From a virus: DNA of 30,796 nucleotides. Below the pieces are notes generated by a model that saw only the letters and a list, made by a program, of their open reading frames with translations, was not told where the DNA came from and searched no databases. Positions 6,664 to 13,974 of the stretch are shown here, piece after piece. The translations under genes were made by a program, and so were the position numbers. Every line of letters starts with the position of its first letter. The stretch's first letter is position 1. The stretch spans positions 1 through 30,796 of IMG/VR virus record IMGVR_UViG_3300025468_000010. One strand, 5' to 3'.

Positions 6664-6704
6664 TAAATTAAAACCCCATCATCCTAAAAATAGAATAATG
6701 GGGT
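6664..6704 (-). terminator. Hairpin terminator after the 67-residue exported protein
   Basis: On the minus strand an ACCCCAT...ATGGGGT stem (6698-6704 with 6673-6679), extended by imperfect pairs around a CTATTTTTAG loop, is followed directly by TTTTAATTT. It separates the early exported-protein gene from the late dsrC promoter. Confidence 0.65.
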
Positions 6705-6745
6705 CAAAATATTAACTCTTTGTGAATTATGATCTTTTGATTGTT

Positions 6746-6949
6746 TTATAGTCCGTAGATTGTTCCTGTATACATTTCCATGTAATTGGTGTCGATAGTT
6801 TCATACAATTCTTCATCAAAATCAATATAATTTTGTGCTGATGTTGGATTAGTGTACTGGGTGAATGCCGAGTGATCCATATCGTTCCAGTAGTATGCAT
6901 TTGCAGCACTTGATGCTAGTAGTGCCATTGTTAAAATTGTCTTTTTCAT
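6746..6949 (-). CDS. Small exported protein, unknown function
   Basis: A 67-residue protein with a clean Sec signal peptide, MKKTILTMALLASSAANA, cut before YYWNDMDHSAF. The mature part (about 49 residues) is acidic and rich in Tyr and Asp, with no Cys. AAGGA lies before the ATG. It sits between the sulfur-globule-like gene and dsrC, with its own AT-rich promoter/palindrome upstream and a terminator downstream. Small exported Tyr-rich proteins occur alongside sulfur-globule proteins in sulfur oxidisers, but a link is speculative. An overlapping ORF in another frame (6727-6909) is rejected because this one has the signal peptide and ribosome site. Confidence 0.65.
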   Translation of the reverse strand: MKKTILTMALLASSAANAYYWNDMDHSAFTQYTNPTSAQNYIDFDEELYETIDTNYMEMYTGTIYGL

Positions 6950-6989
6950 TGGGTTGTCCTTATTAAAAATTGGTTAGTGTTACTATATT

Positions 6990-7023
6990 ACTATATTATA
7001 ATATAGTGATGTACTTAGTTTAA
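6990..7023 (-). promoter_or_regulatory. Weak sigma70-type promoter with palindromic -10
   Basis: TTAAAC (7018-7023), a 17-nt spacer and TATAAT (6995-7000) on the minus strand, upstream of the 67-residue exported protein. The -10 sits within a perfect 18-bp palindrome (6990-7007), a possible operator. Confidence 0.45.
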
Positions 7024-7053
7024 AAAATTACGATGTTAATTTTTACATTAACA
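7022..7053 (-). terminator. Hairpin terminator after the sulfur-globule-like gene
   Basis: TGTTAAT/ATTAACA arms (7047-7053 with 7034-7040) around a short loop, followed on the minus strand by a T-run (7023-7028), 25 nt past the stop at 7078. It is weak because of AT-rich pairing. Confidence 0.5.
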
Positions 7054-7077
7054 CCGCAATTAATTTCAGCTACTGTA

Positions 7078-7428
7078 TTATTTAGATGCAGTTGGGTATG
7101 TTGGTGCAATGCCGTAGTACTGTTGTGAAGGTTGATTTTCGGTGCGAATATCGGTTGTCCCGTTCATATGAACGTTCTCGGCTGCATCTAGGTTAGCTTC
7201 CATTGTGGTAGAACCTTTGCCAGAAGCATTGATTGACATACTAAAATTACCTTCTGCATCAGCAGTACCTTTGCTAGTACCGCGTCCACGCCCATTAAAA
7301 ATTCCATCAGCAGTGCCTGTGCCATAACCAGACTGGTTGTTATCTGAACCACCAAAGAATGCATTGGCTGATCCCATTGATAGTGTAGCGATTGTTGCTG
7401 CGATTAAAGTTTTGTTTAAAGTTCTCAT
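7078..7428 (-). CDS. Small exported Gly/Ser-rich protein, sulfur-globule-protein-like
   Basis: A 116-residue protein with a Sec signal peptide (MRTLNKTLIAATIATL... ending GSANA, cut before FFGGSDN). The mature part is Gly/Ser/Thr/Asn-rich: GYGTGTADGIFNGRGRG, then AEGNFSMSINASGKG, and a tail with QQYYGIAPTYPT. It has no Cys. The ANA-(F/W)(F/W)GG start, the D(G)xF/NFSMS segment and the YYG.AP tail recall sulfur-globule family proteins of sulfur-oxidising gammaproteobacteria, which coat periplasmic sulfur granules. That assignment is by resemblance only. AGGAG precedes the ATG. A consensus early promoter lies about 100 nt upstream. Confidence 0.5.
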   Translation of the reverse strand: MRTLNKTLIAATIATLSMGSANAFFGGSDNNQSGYGTGTADGIFNGRGRGTSKGTADAEGNFSMSINASGKGSTTMEANLDAAENVHMNGTTDIRTENQPSQQYYGIAPTYPTASK

Positions 7429-7500
7429 TTATATCTCCTGTTAAGTTTAAAGTTGTTTAGCATATTAGTGAATACTTATATACTCTAGTTAAAAAATTTT

Positions 7501-7518
7501 GTTAGCACCATTGCTAAC
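7501..7518. repeat. Palindrome just downstream of the early promoter
   Basis: GTTAGCA (7501-7507), a 4-nt loop, TGCTAAC (7512-7518). It falls at about +3 to +20 of the transcript predicted from the 7528-7556 promoter, so it could be an operator or a 5' hairpin. It is followed on the minus strand by AAAATTTTTT. Confidence 0.55.
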
Positions 7519-7527
7519 TTGTGTACT

Positions 7528-7556
7528 ATTATAGTACCTTCTTTAACATTTGTCAA
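7528..7556 (-). promoter_or_regulatory. Consensus sigma70 promoter
   Basis: TTGACA (7551-7556), exactly 17 nt, TATAAT (7528-7533), all perfect matches on the minus strand. The predicted start is near 7521, giving a leader of about 90 nt to the exported-protein gene at 7428. Confidence 0.85.
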
Positions 7557-7599
7557 GTACTTTGTATTTAATTGTTTGCTAGTATGCGTGTATTTACCA

Positions 7600-7623
7600 T
7601 TATTCAATAAAATAGTTGAATAA
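7600..7623. repeat. Perfect 8-bp inverted repeat after the 7628 gene
   Basis: TTATTCAA (7600-7607) and TTGAATAA (7616-7623) with an 8-nt loop, starting 4 nt beyond the stop codon of the upstream gene. It has no T-run on the minus strand, so it is an imperfect terminator candidate. Confidence 0.45.
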
Positions 7624-7627
7624 GTGT

Positions 7628-8017
7628 CTATTTTTGGCTATAATTGAAGTTAAAAATGGAAAAGATTGCTTCGGGTGGGAATTTTTCTAATTTATCACTG
7701 ATAGGTTGTATTTCAGACATGTAATAATGATATAATCGGCTATCATTTTCCCCTATCCAGGCATCCACGATCCAGTCTACCTTGCCAAATCCCCCATTGT
7801 TTACTATCTCTTTCCATTTGTTATTGGCAACACGCTTCATCTCTGGGGTTGGGTAAATATTTAACAATAATGAACTGCCGACCATAAGACCATATTCATT
7901 CGTCATCATGATACCATTCCATGCTACTAAGTCAGTATCTAACTCATCGTTATGCCATATAACAGGCATAGTGTCTATCTTAGACCAAGATAATGCATCA
8001 CATAGATTCATAATCAT
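7628..8017 (-). CDS. Hypothetical protein downstream of the nucleotidyltransferase-like gene
   Basis: About 129 residues (from MIMNLCDALSWSKID), with no recognised motif. It has regularly spaced Trp residues (PVIWHND, LVAWNG, NKWKEI, VDWIVDAWIG) and ends FSIFNFNYSQK. It overlaps the 3' end of the nucleotidyltransferase-like gene by about 20 nt. An ATG at 8029 would add four residues, but GAGG lies about 6 nt before the ATG at 8017. The pair may work as one unit; function unknown. Confidence 0.6.
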   Translation of the reverse strand: MIMNLCDALSWSKIDTMPVIWHNDELDTDLVAWNGIMMTNEYGLMVGSSLLLNIYPTPEMKRVANNKWKEIVNNGGFGKVDWIVDAWIGENDSRLYHYYMSEIQPISDKLEKFPPEAIFSIFNFNYSQK

Positions 8018-8654
8018 CCATCGCCTCATGCCAGTTAATTAGGTGGCTATTCTTTCGTGTGAAACCCATCAGATCTTCATCTGGTTTAAATCCATACACT
8101 ATGTATTTAATAATCCGTGCGATTACTCCATCTGTTCTTGGTTCTACTTGTGCATTCCTCAGTATTTTATGTTCAATGTCGTGCTTTGTGTTGTCACCGA
8201 ATATAAAGTTTTTCCCGTCGTCTGTTGCTACTTGGCATACAGTAAAATCAAAATTGTTTATGATATCTATGGCTGTATTATAATGGGTTCGTTTAATGAT
8301 CTGAATCGTATGAATGTCGGTATCGACTACCTCACTCTTATCATCAACCGCCACAACATCAAAACTGAACGTAGTGGGTTGTGGATGACCAAATTCCTGG
8401 TGATGATAGGTAACAGCATTGTCAGTTTCAAATACTATTCTGCAACTCCGAAGATGATTCAATCGTTCAGTAACACGATTTTCTTGGTCTTTGTTTTTCA
8501 CCCAAATATCCCAATCTGAATGTCCAGGCTCTTCGTTTGTAAATAGTTTGCGTGCCATACTACCAGCAAGCCAAGGGCCATTCACAATGTCTAGTTCAAG
8601 ATATTCGAATAGATTGGTAGCAAAGTTATTTTTAATAGAATGCATTGTACCCAT
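7998..8654 (-). CDS. Nucleotidyltransferase-fold protein
   Basis: A 218-residue protein. Near residue 30 it has GPWLAGSMARKLF, followed by GHSDWDIWV: the G-S motif and D-x-D metal-binding pair of the DNA polymerase beta-like nucleotidyltransferase superfamily. Later FSFDVVAV could supply the third acidic residue. Members transfer NMP to small molecules, RNA or proteins; the substrate here cannot be told. AGGAG lies 7 nt before the ATG, and a promoter (TTGCTT-N17-TATACT) is at 8685-8713. It heads a two-gene unit. Similar proteins occur in many marine phages. Confidence 0.7.
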   Translation of the reverse strand: MGTMHSIKNNFATNLFEYLELDIVNGPWLAGSMARKLFTNEEPGHSDWDIWVKNKDQENRVTERLNHLRSCRIVFETDNAVTYHHQEFGHPQPTTFSFDVVAVDDKSEVVDTDIHTIQIIKRTHYNTAIDIINNFDFTVCQVATDDGKNFIFGDNTKHDIEHKILRNAQVEPRTDGVIARIIKYIVYGFKPDEDLMGFTRKNSHLINWHEAMDDYESM

Positions 8655-8684
8655 TACGGCACTCCTATGTTGTTAGAAAGTGTA

Positions 8685-8713
8685 AGTATAGCAGATTATG
8701 GATCAGAAAGCAA
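8685..8713 (-). promoter_or_regulatory. Sigma70-type promoter
   Basis: TTGCTT (8708-8713), a 17-nt spacer and TATACT (8685-8690) on the minus strand, upstream of the nucleotidyltransferase-like gene. The -35 lies inside the end of the preceding gene. Confidence 0.55.
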
Positions 8714-9883
8714 ATTATTAATCAATTTTTCTAGGCGATGTTTTTTACTAGCATTAAATAATGCTGAATTATGTTCTACTATAGGTTTAACTTGTTGATT
8801 TATCTCTTGAAACTCATTACTAGACTTTGCCGCTAAATCATGTATTACATTGCGAACTGCATGATATCGTTGTAAGTCATTCTTAATATAATCATAGCTT
8901 TCATCTATGATACCATCAAATGTTTTGTATCCAAGTTCTCGCAAATGCGATAATGAACCAATTGTTCCTATTATAATGAATGCCTGATTATGCCTAATAG
9001 GTTTAAATGTTTTTTCTGTTATAAAAGAACCAATCGTCCCTTCTAGGTTAACATATGTCTCTAATACTATATTCCAGTAAGCATCACTGTAAAACTTATC
9101 AATGTGATTCTCATAATCATCATGTAATTCATCAGATTGTGCATCACAGTTGAATGGCATTTGGTTCGTGAAATCTGCCATTGCATCTATATTATCCAAC
9201 TGCAATGGATTATTATCTAAATTGATATCATATATGGTGGCATCTTCTGGTCCACCATGTCCAGCATCTATTCCGTTATAACTGAAATAACTATCATTGT
9301 GTAATTGGCTAGACCAGAAATCGGCAGCCACTGATAATCGCCAATTTTTATGTCGCCTAACTAAGAATGTAAACTTCTTAGATCGGTGATTATTATGCCA
9401 TATTGATTGATGTTTGCTATAATTCTGCGCACTTCTGTACAATAGTTCATCATCGTTGAAATAATGAAAATTTGGTAATTTAGATGCCAATGTGGAATGG
9501 CATATGAATTGGGGATGATCTACGTTGTGCTTTTCTACTAGCTGTTGTAGTGTGTGTTTTATATCTACTATTTCTGGTTCACAGTAAAAGAATATTAGTT
9601 TGTATTTTTTATTCTTGATCGCATTAAACGTATGGACAGGCATTAGGTCATACCAGTCAATGCTATGGTCAAAATAATTTACATTTATAAAATAAAAACT
9701 ATCTTTTGGTGCATCCAATGTGGAATATAAGCCATATTCAATCTGTTCCTGATCAAGATACTCTAGTAAGCGAGGGTAGTCACTAAATGGGTATGTTACT
9801 GCGCATTGGTCTACTTCACAATCTGCTGCCAAGTTAGGAGAGAAGTCATCCCCATTTATTTTATCAAAGCAAAAATTTATCAT
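8696..9883 (-). CDS. Glycosyltransferase-like protein (exostosin/fucosyltransferase type)
   Basis: A 395-residue protein. The N-terminal half has a Rossmann-like pattern (KLIFFYCEPEI, PQFICHST) and the central KKFTFLVRRHKNWRL. The C-terminal domain has IVLETYVNLEGTIGSFITEK, TFKPIRHNQAFIIIGT and LRELGYKTFDGIIDESYD. The E...-(I/F)(S/T)EK-(T/S)-F..........P.(I/V)..G arrangement is the nucleotide-sugar-binding motif of GT10/GT47-like families. It is translationally coupled to the radical SAM gene (ATGA overlap), so the two probably modify the same target. Two further proteins in the window (10726-11694 and 29752-30780) share the C-terminal pattern. Donor and acceptor are unknown. Confidence 0.6.
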   Translation of the reverse strand: MINFCFDKINGDDFSPNLAADCEVDQCAVTYPFSDYPRLLEYLDQEQIEYGLYSTLDAPKDSFYFINVNYFDHSIDWYDLMPVHTFNAIKNKKYKLIFFYCEPEIVDIKHTLQQLVEKHNVDHPQFICHSTLASKLPNFHYFNDDELLYRSAQNYSKHQSIWHNNHRSKKFTFLVRRHKNWRLSVAADFWSSQLHNDSYFSYNGIDAGHGGPEDATIYDINLDNNPLQLDNIDAMADFTNQMPFNCDAQSDELHDDYENHIDKFYSDAYWNIVLETYVNLEGTIGSFITEKTFKPIRHNQAFIIIGTIGSLSHLRELGYKTFDGIIDESYDYIKNDLQRYHAVRNVIHDLAAKSSNEFQEINQQVKPIVEHNSALFNASKKHRLEKLINNLLSDP

Positions 9884-10707
9884 TTTGCTGTCACGGTAGA
9901 TAAGTGGTCAAGTATATAAGCAGTATCTTCTTTGGTCGGACATTGACCACATAAAGCAGATGGTTTGCCAAAGTTATTTAGAAATGGGACAATATCATCG
10001 GTTGGTGATACCCCATTATCTATATAATCTTCCCATTCATCTATGTTTGGATTATTAAATCTTGCCAATGTATCTTTTAATAACCCAGCAGTGCTACATT
10101 TGTATATCTTTCCATTGTATAACAATGGGCAAGTTTGTTGGCAACAAATATCATATGCTTTGATTGGGACAGAGTGAAAGGGCATCATATCTTCGTATGC
10201 GTTTTGAAATGATTTTGTAAATGTTGTTGGGTAATTGACCTGAAAACGAACATTATTGTCTGTTTTCCATCTAGCGATGCCAAATTCGGTAACTACTTCC
10301 CATTTATATTGGTTGAATATATTTTTAATACCAAGTTTGGTTCTACTATCGTTAGTGTGTGCCGTTATCTTGAATACTATATTGCCTATATCAAGCATAG
10401 TTTTCATTATATCAGGATGTTTGTGTAATAATAACCCATTTGTAGTAAATCTAAGTTGGCTGCTTGGCATTAGTTCTCTGATACCATATAGCCAATCATA
10501 TACTTCTGGGTTTATTAACGGTTCACCCCCCATAATACCGAAATCAGGTATATCAACTACATTTAACCATTTTGCAATATCTTGTTTACCATCTTCCCAT
10601 TTAACATACCCTTTATGATTTAGATCAGAGTAGTTAGTACATCCTTCACATGATAGATTACATACCTGTGTGATCATTGTTTCTAAAAATGGTATAGTGG
10701 GTTTCAT
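9880..10707 (-). CDS. Radical SAM enzyme with SPASM-like C-terminal cysteines
   Basis: A 275-residue protein. CNLSCEGC near the start (Cys16, Cys20, Cys23) is the CX3CX2C site for the [4Fe-4S] cluster that cleaves S-adenosylmethionine. GIMGGEPLINPEV is the GGE SAM-binding segment, and LRFTTNGLLL is the next strand. The C-terminal third has further cysteines (DICCQQTCPLLYNGKIYKC and CGQCP), as in SPASM/Twitch auxiliary-cluster enzymes that modify peptides or sugars. It is coupled to the glycosyltransferase-like gene through a 4-nt overlap and divergent from another glycosyltransferase-like gene 18 nt away. The substrate is unknown. No convincing Shine-Dalgarno was seen. Confidence 0.85.
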   Translation of the reverse strand: MKPTIPFLETMITQVCNLSCEGCTNYSDLNHKGYVKWEDGKQDIAKWLNVVDIPDFGIMGGEPLINPEVYDWLYGIRELMPSSQLRFTTNGLLLHKHPDIMKTMLDIGNIVFKITAHTNDSRTKLGIKNIFNQYKWEVVTEFGIARWKTDNNVRFQVNYPTTFTKSFQNAYEDMMPFHSVPIKAYDICCQQTCPLLYNGKIYKCSTAGLLKDTLARFNNPNIDEWEDYIDNGVSPTDDIVPFLNNFGKPSALCGQCPTKEDTAYILDHLSTVTAK

Positions 10708-10725
10708 TTAGGGTTAAATATCGAT

Positions 10726-11694
10726 ATGCAATATGATAGATTAAAAGATGAGAATAATGTCATAGAATTTGATGTGTTAGTTGATGAAATTTTGTTAGAT
10801 TTGATACCCAATGAATATCAGTATATATCCTCGGTATTGTATAGACCACTTGAAAATAATAAATGGGTCGTTAAGTTACCAAAATCATCGCATGATATAG
10901 TTATTGTATTTACCCAGGATTTCGTTAATGTGGACAATAACATTTCACCAGAGTTAGAATACATCGATGAGTTCTACAATGATGTGAGTACCGTGGTTGT
11001 GATACATTGGAATCATAATTTGAATAGGGTATATAATGGGAGATTGAAGCTAATAGAATTCCCTGCACATAGCTTTGAGTTTGTTCAGCAACTCATCAAT
11101 AACTATAGCCGGTGGAATGGTAATAGCACACGGGTAAACCCATATATGTGCTTGAATGGTATACCAAAGGCACATCGGAAACTTGTGTATTCATATTTAA
11201 GGTCGTCTGCGAATGGTATTTTGACATTGAATGGTATAACTAACACAGAGTTGTTATCATACAACCAGTATGATTGGGATAATGTGAGTAATTTTATAGC
11301 ATTGAAGGATATTTACTTTTCAACCCCGGTTAATATAATAACTGAAAGTTTGTACAATGAATCATCTGGAATTATATCTGAAAAATCATTAATGGCATTT
11401 GCTAGTTTACAATTGCCAATTTTTATAGCACATAATGGTATTATTCAAGATGTAAAAAATTATGGGTTTGATACATTTGACGACATTTTAGATAATAGTT
11501 ATGATACATTGCCGAATGATATTAGATGGCAAGAAGCACTAGATCGTAATAAGCATATATTGAATGGGGATTATGATTATGGCAACTTATTGCATAGATT
11601 ACAGAATAACCAACATCATTTACTAGATAACTATCTGAATTTGTTAGAAGATAGATTGATTACCCAACTAACAGCGATTTTAGGTAAGCATTAA
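10726..11694 (+). CDS. Glycosyltransferase-like protein, second copy of the family
   Basis: A 322-residue plus-strand protein. Its C-terminal region aligns by eye with that of the 8696-9883 product: ITESLYNESSGIISEKSLMA, then FASLQLPIFIAHNG, then VKNYGFDTFDDILDNSYD. The N-terminal half is diverged. It is transcribed away from the radical SAM gene, and its last 35 bp overlap the convergent 11660-12031 gene. No clear promoter is seen; a TTAAATA at 10714-10720 is only a weak late-motif variant. Enzyme class is inferred from the shared pattern. Confidence 0.55.
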   Translation: MQYDRLKDENNVIEFDVLVDEILLDLIPNEYQYISSVLYRPLENNKWVVKLPKSSHDIVIVFTQDFVNVDNNISPELEYIDEFYNDVSTVVVIHWNHNLNRVYNGRLKLIEFPAHSFEFVQQLINNYSRWNGNSTRVNPYMCLNGIPKAHRKLVYSYLRSSANGILTLNGITNTELLSYNQYDWDNVSNFIALKDIYFSTPVNIITESLYNESSGIISEKSLMAFASLQLPIFIAHNGIIQDVKNYGFDTFDDILDNSYDTLPNDIRWQEALDRNKHILNGDYDYGNLLHRLQNNQHHLLDNYLNLLEDRLITQLTAILGKH

Positions 11695-12031
11695 AATCAC
11701 CATATAGATTAATAATGGTAGCTTCTTTGCACCCAAATAGGTCGATGTGCTGTGATTTTTGGTTCATATTTGATATAAAGTATGGACAAGACATTTTCCT
11801 ATCTAGCACTAGCAATGTTTTTAGTTTTGAGATGCCAATGGCATTGAATTGGTAAGATTTATATTCAAGATCACATAATACTTTATTGCCAATGCTAGTT
11901 AAACGTAGTCCTCCATGTGAGTTGATCCACCATTTCCTCAATGCCGTTCTGAGATCATAATCATCAGTGCATGCGTTGATCATCTCTTCGGTTATTGCTA
12001 ATTTCTTATTCCGAAAAGATTGTTTCGTCAT
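11660..12031 (-). CDS. Conserved phage hypothetical protein (123 aa)
   Basis: Contains LRKWWINSHGGLRLTSIGNKV, later LDRKMSCPYFI, and LFGCKEATIINLYGDFNAYL. From memory this layout resembles a protein common near replication genes in T4-like cyanophages, function unknown. Its start overlaps the end of the preceding gene by 26 nt and has no obvious Shine-Dalgarno, so translation is probably coupled. The 3' end overlaps the convergent plus-strand gene by 35 bp. Confidence 0.65.
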   Translation of the reverse strand: MTKQSFRNKKLAITEEMINACTDDYDLRTALRKWWINSHGGLRLTSIGNKVLCDLEYKSYQFNAIGISKLKTLLVLDRKMSCPYFISNMNQKSQHIDLFGCKEATIINLYGDFNAYLKSLLVG

Positions 12032-12293
12032 GTGATAGTTTAACTACTGTGAATTTAGTAGTACCAAATTGTTTGTTGAGTTTTTTTGCCAAATTTATGG
12101 CATGCCCACTATTAGAAAAAGATACCTTCTTATATTTTGGTATAGAATATGCCATTGAATTAATAACTTTTATATTAATTGGTTTTGCATCATAGTATAC
12201 AGCCACTATACTTTCTGCTTCTAAAACTTGCGTGGAATGATATGTTTCTGTGTTTGTGTATTCTGATATTATTGTTGGGGATGGTCTACTCAT
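12006..12293 (-). CDS. Conserved phage hypothetical protein (95 aa)
   Basis: Starts MSRPSPTIISEYTNTETYHS, then QVLEAESIVAVYYDAKPINIK and PKYKKVSFSNSGHAINLAKKLNK. The VSFSNSGHA.NLAKKLN segment is one I recall from small conserved T4-like cyanophage proteins of unknown function. It belongs to the exonuclease operon. The upstream sequence CTAAATATATAT-ATG is AT-rich with no Shine-Dalgarno. Confidence 0.65.
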   Translation of the reverse strand: MSRPSPTIISEYTNTETYHSTQVLEAESIVAVYYDAKPINIKVINSMAYSIPKYKKVSFSNSGHAINLAKKLNKQFGTTKFTVVKLSHDETIFSE

Positions 12294-12318
12294 ATATATA
12301 TTTAGTTAATATATATTT

Positions 12319-12540
12319 TCACCATTCACCCCCACTTATCTCTGTATTTGTTTGGGTATCGGTATCATCTTGATTTTGAAGGGCATATATAGTTGATAAT
12401 AATTTTGTAATATCACGGTGCAGGTTCTTAGCTTCATTAAGTGGTATTATGAAATCTTTGCTGTTTTTTGATTCAAAGAACTTTATTTTATCAATGAAAT
12501 TATGAATATGGATCACGTTTGAATGGTCCGTGGTATTCAT
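12319..12540 (-). CDS. Small hypothetical protein (73 aa)
   Basis: MNTTDHSNVIHIHNFIDKIKF..., then LNEAKNLHRDITKLLSTIYAL, a probable amphipathic helix, and an acidic Asp/Thr-rich tail. It overlaps the preceding gene by 41 nt in another frame. It is supported mainly by position in a dense operon and helical composition. No family recognised. Confidence 0.5.
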   Translation of the reverse strand: MNTTDHSNVIHIHNFIDKIKFFESKNSKDFIIPLNEAKNLHRDITKLLSTIYALQNQDDTDTQTNTEISGGEW

Positions 12541-12925
12541 TGCGTCGTAAGATGATTAGTTTGGGGCAATATACTATATCCCACTTGCCATTTAGGTTAA
12601 TATTGTAATACCCAGCGGCATACCAACATTTGCTATCGCCGGCTTTTGTGTACAGGGGTAACTGGTCATTCATATCCCATACAGAATTATGAACTTCTCC
12701 GTGTGCTGGATAATCATGTACTGCTACTGGACTACATTTTGTCGCATTTACATCGACGAATTTGATATTCGTTTTTTCTTTAAGACTTTGTAACGTATCA
12801 AAATAAGCAGTTTTTTCATCTACTTTAATTGAATATCCTTTTTGTTCGGCATTGATTGTACCAATCTTCTTATTATTTTCGCATATTACCCAAAATTTAT
12901 CTGATACTGTTTTTGCTTCAATCAT
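12500..12925 (-). CDS. Conserved phage hypothetical protein (141 aa)
   Basis: The first part (FWVICENNKKIGTINAEQKG) looks like a small beta-rich domain. The second contains HDYPAHGEVHNSVWDMNDQL, LYTKAGDSKCWYAAGYYNI and YCPKLIILRRNEYHGPFK. The Trp/Tyr/Cys/His pattern is distinctive and resembles a cyanophage conserved protein of unknown function. It overlaps the end of the exonuclease gene by 8 nt, which supports co-expression. Confidence 0.65.
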   Translation of the reverse strand: MIEAKTVSDKFWVICENNKKIGTINAEQKGYSIKVDEKTAYFDTLQSLKEKTNIKFVDVNATKCSPVAVHDYPAHGEVHNSVWDMNDQLPLYTKAGDSKCWYAAGYYNINLNGKWDIVYCPKLIILRRNEYHGPFKRDPYS

Positions 12926-13931
12926 TAATTAGTTCTCCGTTGTATGTGGCATTTAGCCATTGACTAGCTTGTTCTGGAAATTCTGCTAGTTTATTTAGTT
13001 CATGTTTTGCACAAAATTTTATAAACTTGAATCCGATAGTTGGGGAATTAAGGTTAACATTATTAAGTACAGTTTCTATAATAGATAGATCTATTGAATC
13101 TTTTATGTATTGTGGTTGTCTGGTTAAATCAATTAACCCATTGTTTCGTTCATAGTCATCTTTAACTCGGTGGTCATTGTTATCATGGTCAGACCAATGT
13201 TGCAGCATTAAATTGTTCCAAGCATACCCTTTTTTATCTTTATCTTTAAATGCTTCTAATAACCCGATGCGTTTTGATGTTCCTTTTGTTCTAACACCTG
13301 GATAGGCACTGAATATATTATCCGATGTATCGCCCCTGATAGATTTTTCAAACAAGATCCATTTTGGATCAGGGAGTAATTTTGGCAAATTAGTTTTCTT
13401 ATCTATAATAGGGCGATTTTTATCGTCAAAGTATCCGTTAAGGGTTATTAGTTGGTCTGAAATACCGTTGTATTGAACAACATTTTCTGTGATGAGTTGA
13501 TAAAAATCACTATCACTGCTTAGAATCACATGCTTGTCATGTGTGTGAAGGCTAATCCATCTGGCAATTATGTCATCTGCTTCAGCCTGTGAGTTTTGAA
13601 GTACTGTGCAATTAGTACTATCTTGCAAGTATTTAGCAAATTCCTCAAAAACTTCCCAAAACAGCTTATCTTCTGCCAATTCTTCATCTGTTAGTTTAGC
13701 TAATTTTGCTTTTCTATTTTTCTTATACGGTTCATAAACATCTTTTCGCCAACTTCTACCTTCTAGGCAAAATACTATATGATCTGACTTTAGAATTCGT
13801 TGCGCTTTATTAATAGAACTGAACATCAGGTGCAAACAGAACCCTAGTTTAGTGAATGCATCTGTGCCTATATGAACAGAATGTTTGGCACGGAAGAATA
13901 AATTCGCAGTATCAACTAGTAAATATTTCAT
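12918..13931 (-). CDS. rnh: 5'-3' exonuclease / T4 RNase H-like flap nuclease
   Basis: A 337-residue member of the FEN/T4 RNase H family, which removes RNA primers and 5' flaps during lagging-strand synthesis. Acidic metal ligands occur in the expected order: LLVDTANLFFRA (Asp7), HIVFCLEG.SWRK, NSQAEADDIIARW, VILSSDSDFYQL and SIRGDTSDNIFSAYPGV. The last runs into the helix-three-turn-helix DNA-binding element (KRIGLLEAF). T4 RNase H is 305 residues, so the length fits. It has a strong early promoter, TTGACT-N17-TATAAT. The -10 ends 6 nt before the ATG, so the mRNA is probably leaderless. It leads an operon of four small genes. Confidence 0.9.
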   Translation of the reverse strand: MKYLLVDTANLFFRAKHSVHIGTDAFTKLGFCLHLMFSSINKAQRILKSDHIVFCLEGRSWRKDVYEPYKKNRKAKLAKLTDEELAEDKLFWEVFEEFAKYLQDSTNCTVLQNSQAEADDIIARWISLHTHDKHVILSSDSDFYQLITENVVQYNGISDQLITLNGYFDDKNRPIIDKKTNLPKLLPDPKWILFEKSIRGDTSDNIFSAYPGVRTKGTSKRIGLLEAFKDKDKKGYAWNNLMLQHWSDHDNNDHRVKDDYERNNGLIDLTRQPQYIKDSIDLSIIETVLNNVNLNSPTIGFKFIKFCAKHELNKLAEFPEQASQWLNATYNGELIND

Positions 13932-13937
13932 TGGTGT

Positions 13938-13966
13938 ATTATAATAGATTTATATAACAAAGTCAA
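13938..13966 (-). promoter_or_regulatory. Sigma70 promoter of the exonuclease operon
   Basis: TTGACT (13961-13966), a 17-nt spacer and TATAAT (13938-13943) on the minus strand. The predicted start is at about 13931, the first base of the start codon. It overlaps the divergent late promoter at 13966-13972. Confidence 0.8.
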
Positions 13967-13972
13967 TAAATA
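13966..13972 (+). promoter_or_regulatory. T4-type late promoter (ATAAATA), divergent
   Basis: ATAAATA on the plus strand followed by AG-ATG-ATG. T4-type initiation about 6 nt past the element would start exactly on the second ATG (13978). It touches the -35 of the oppositely directed exonuclease promoter. Confidence 0.5.
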
Positions 13973-13974
13973 AG

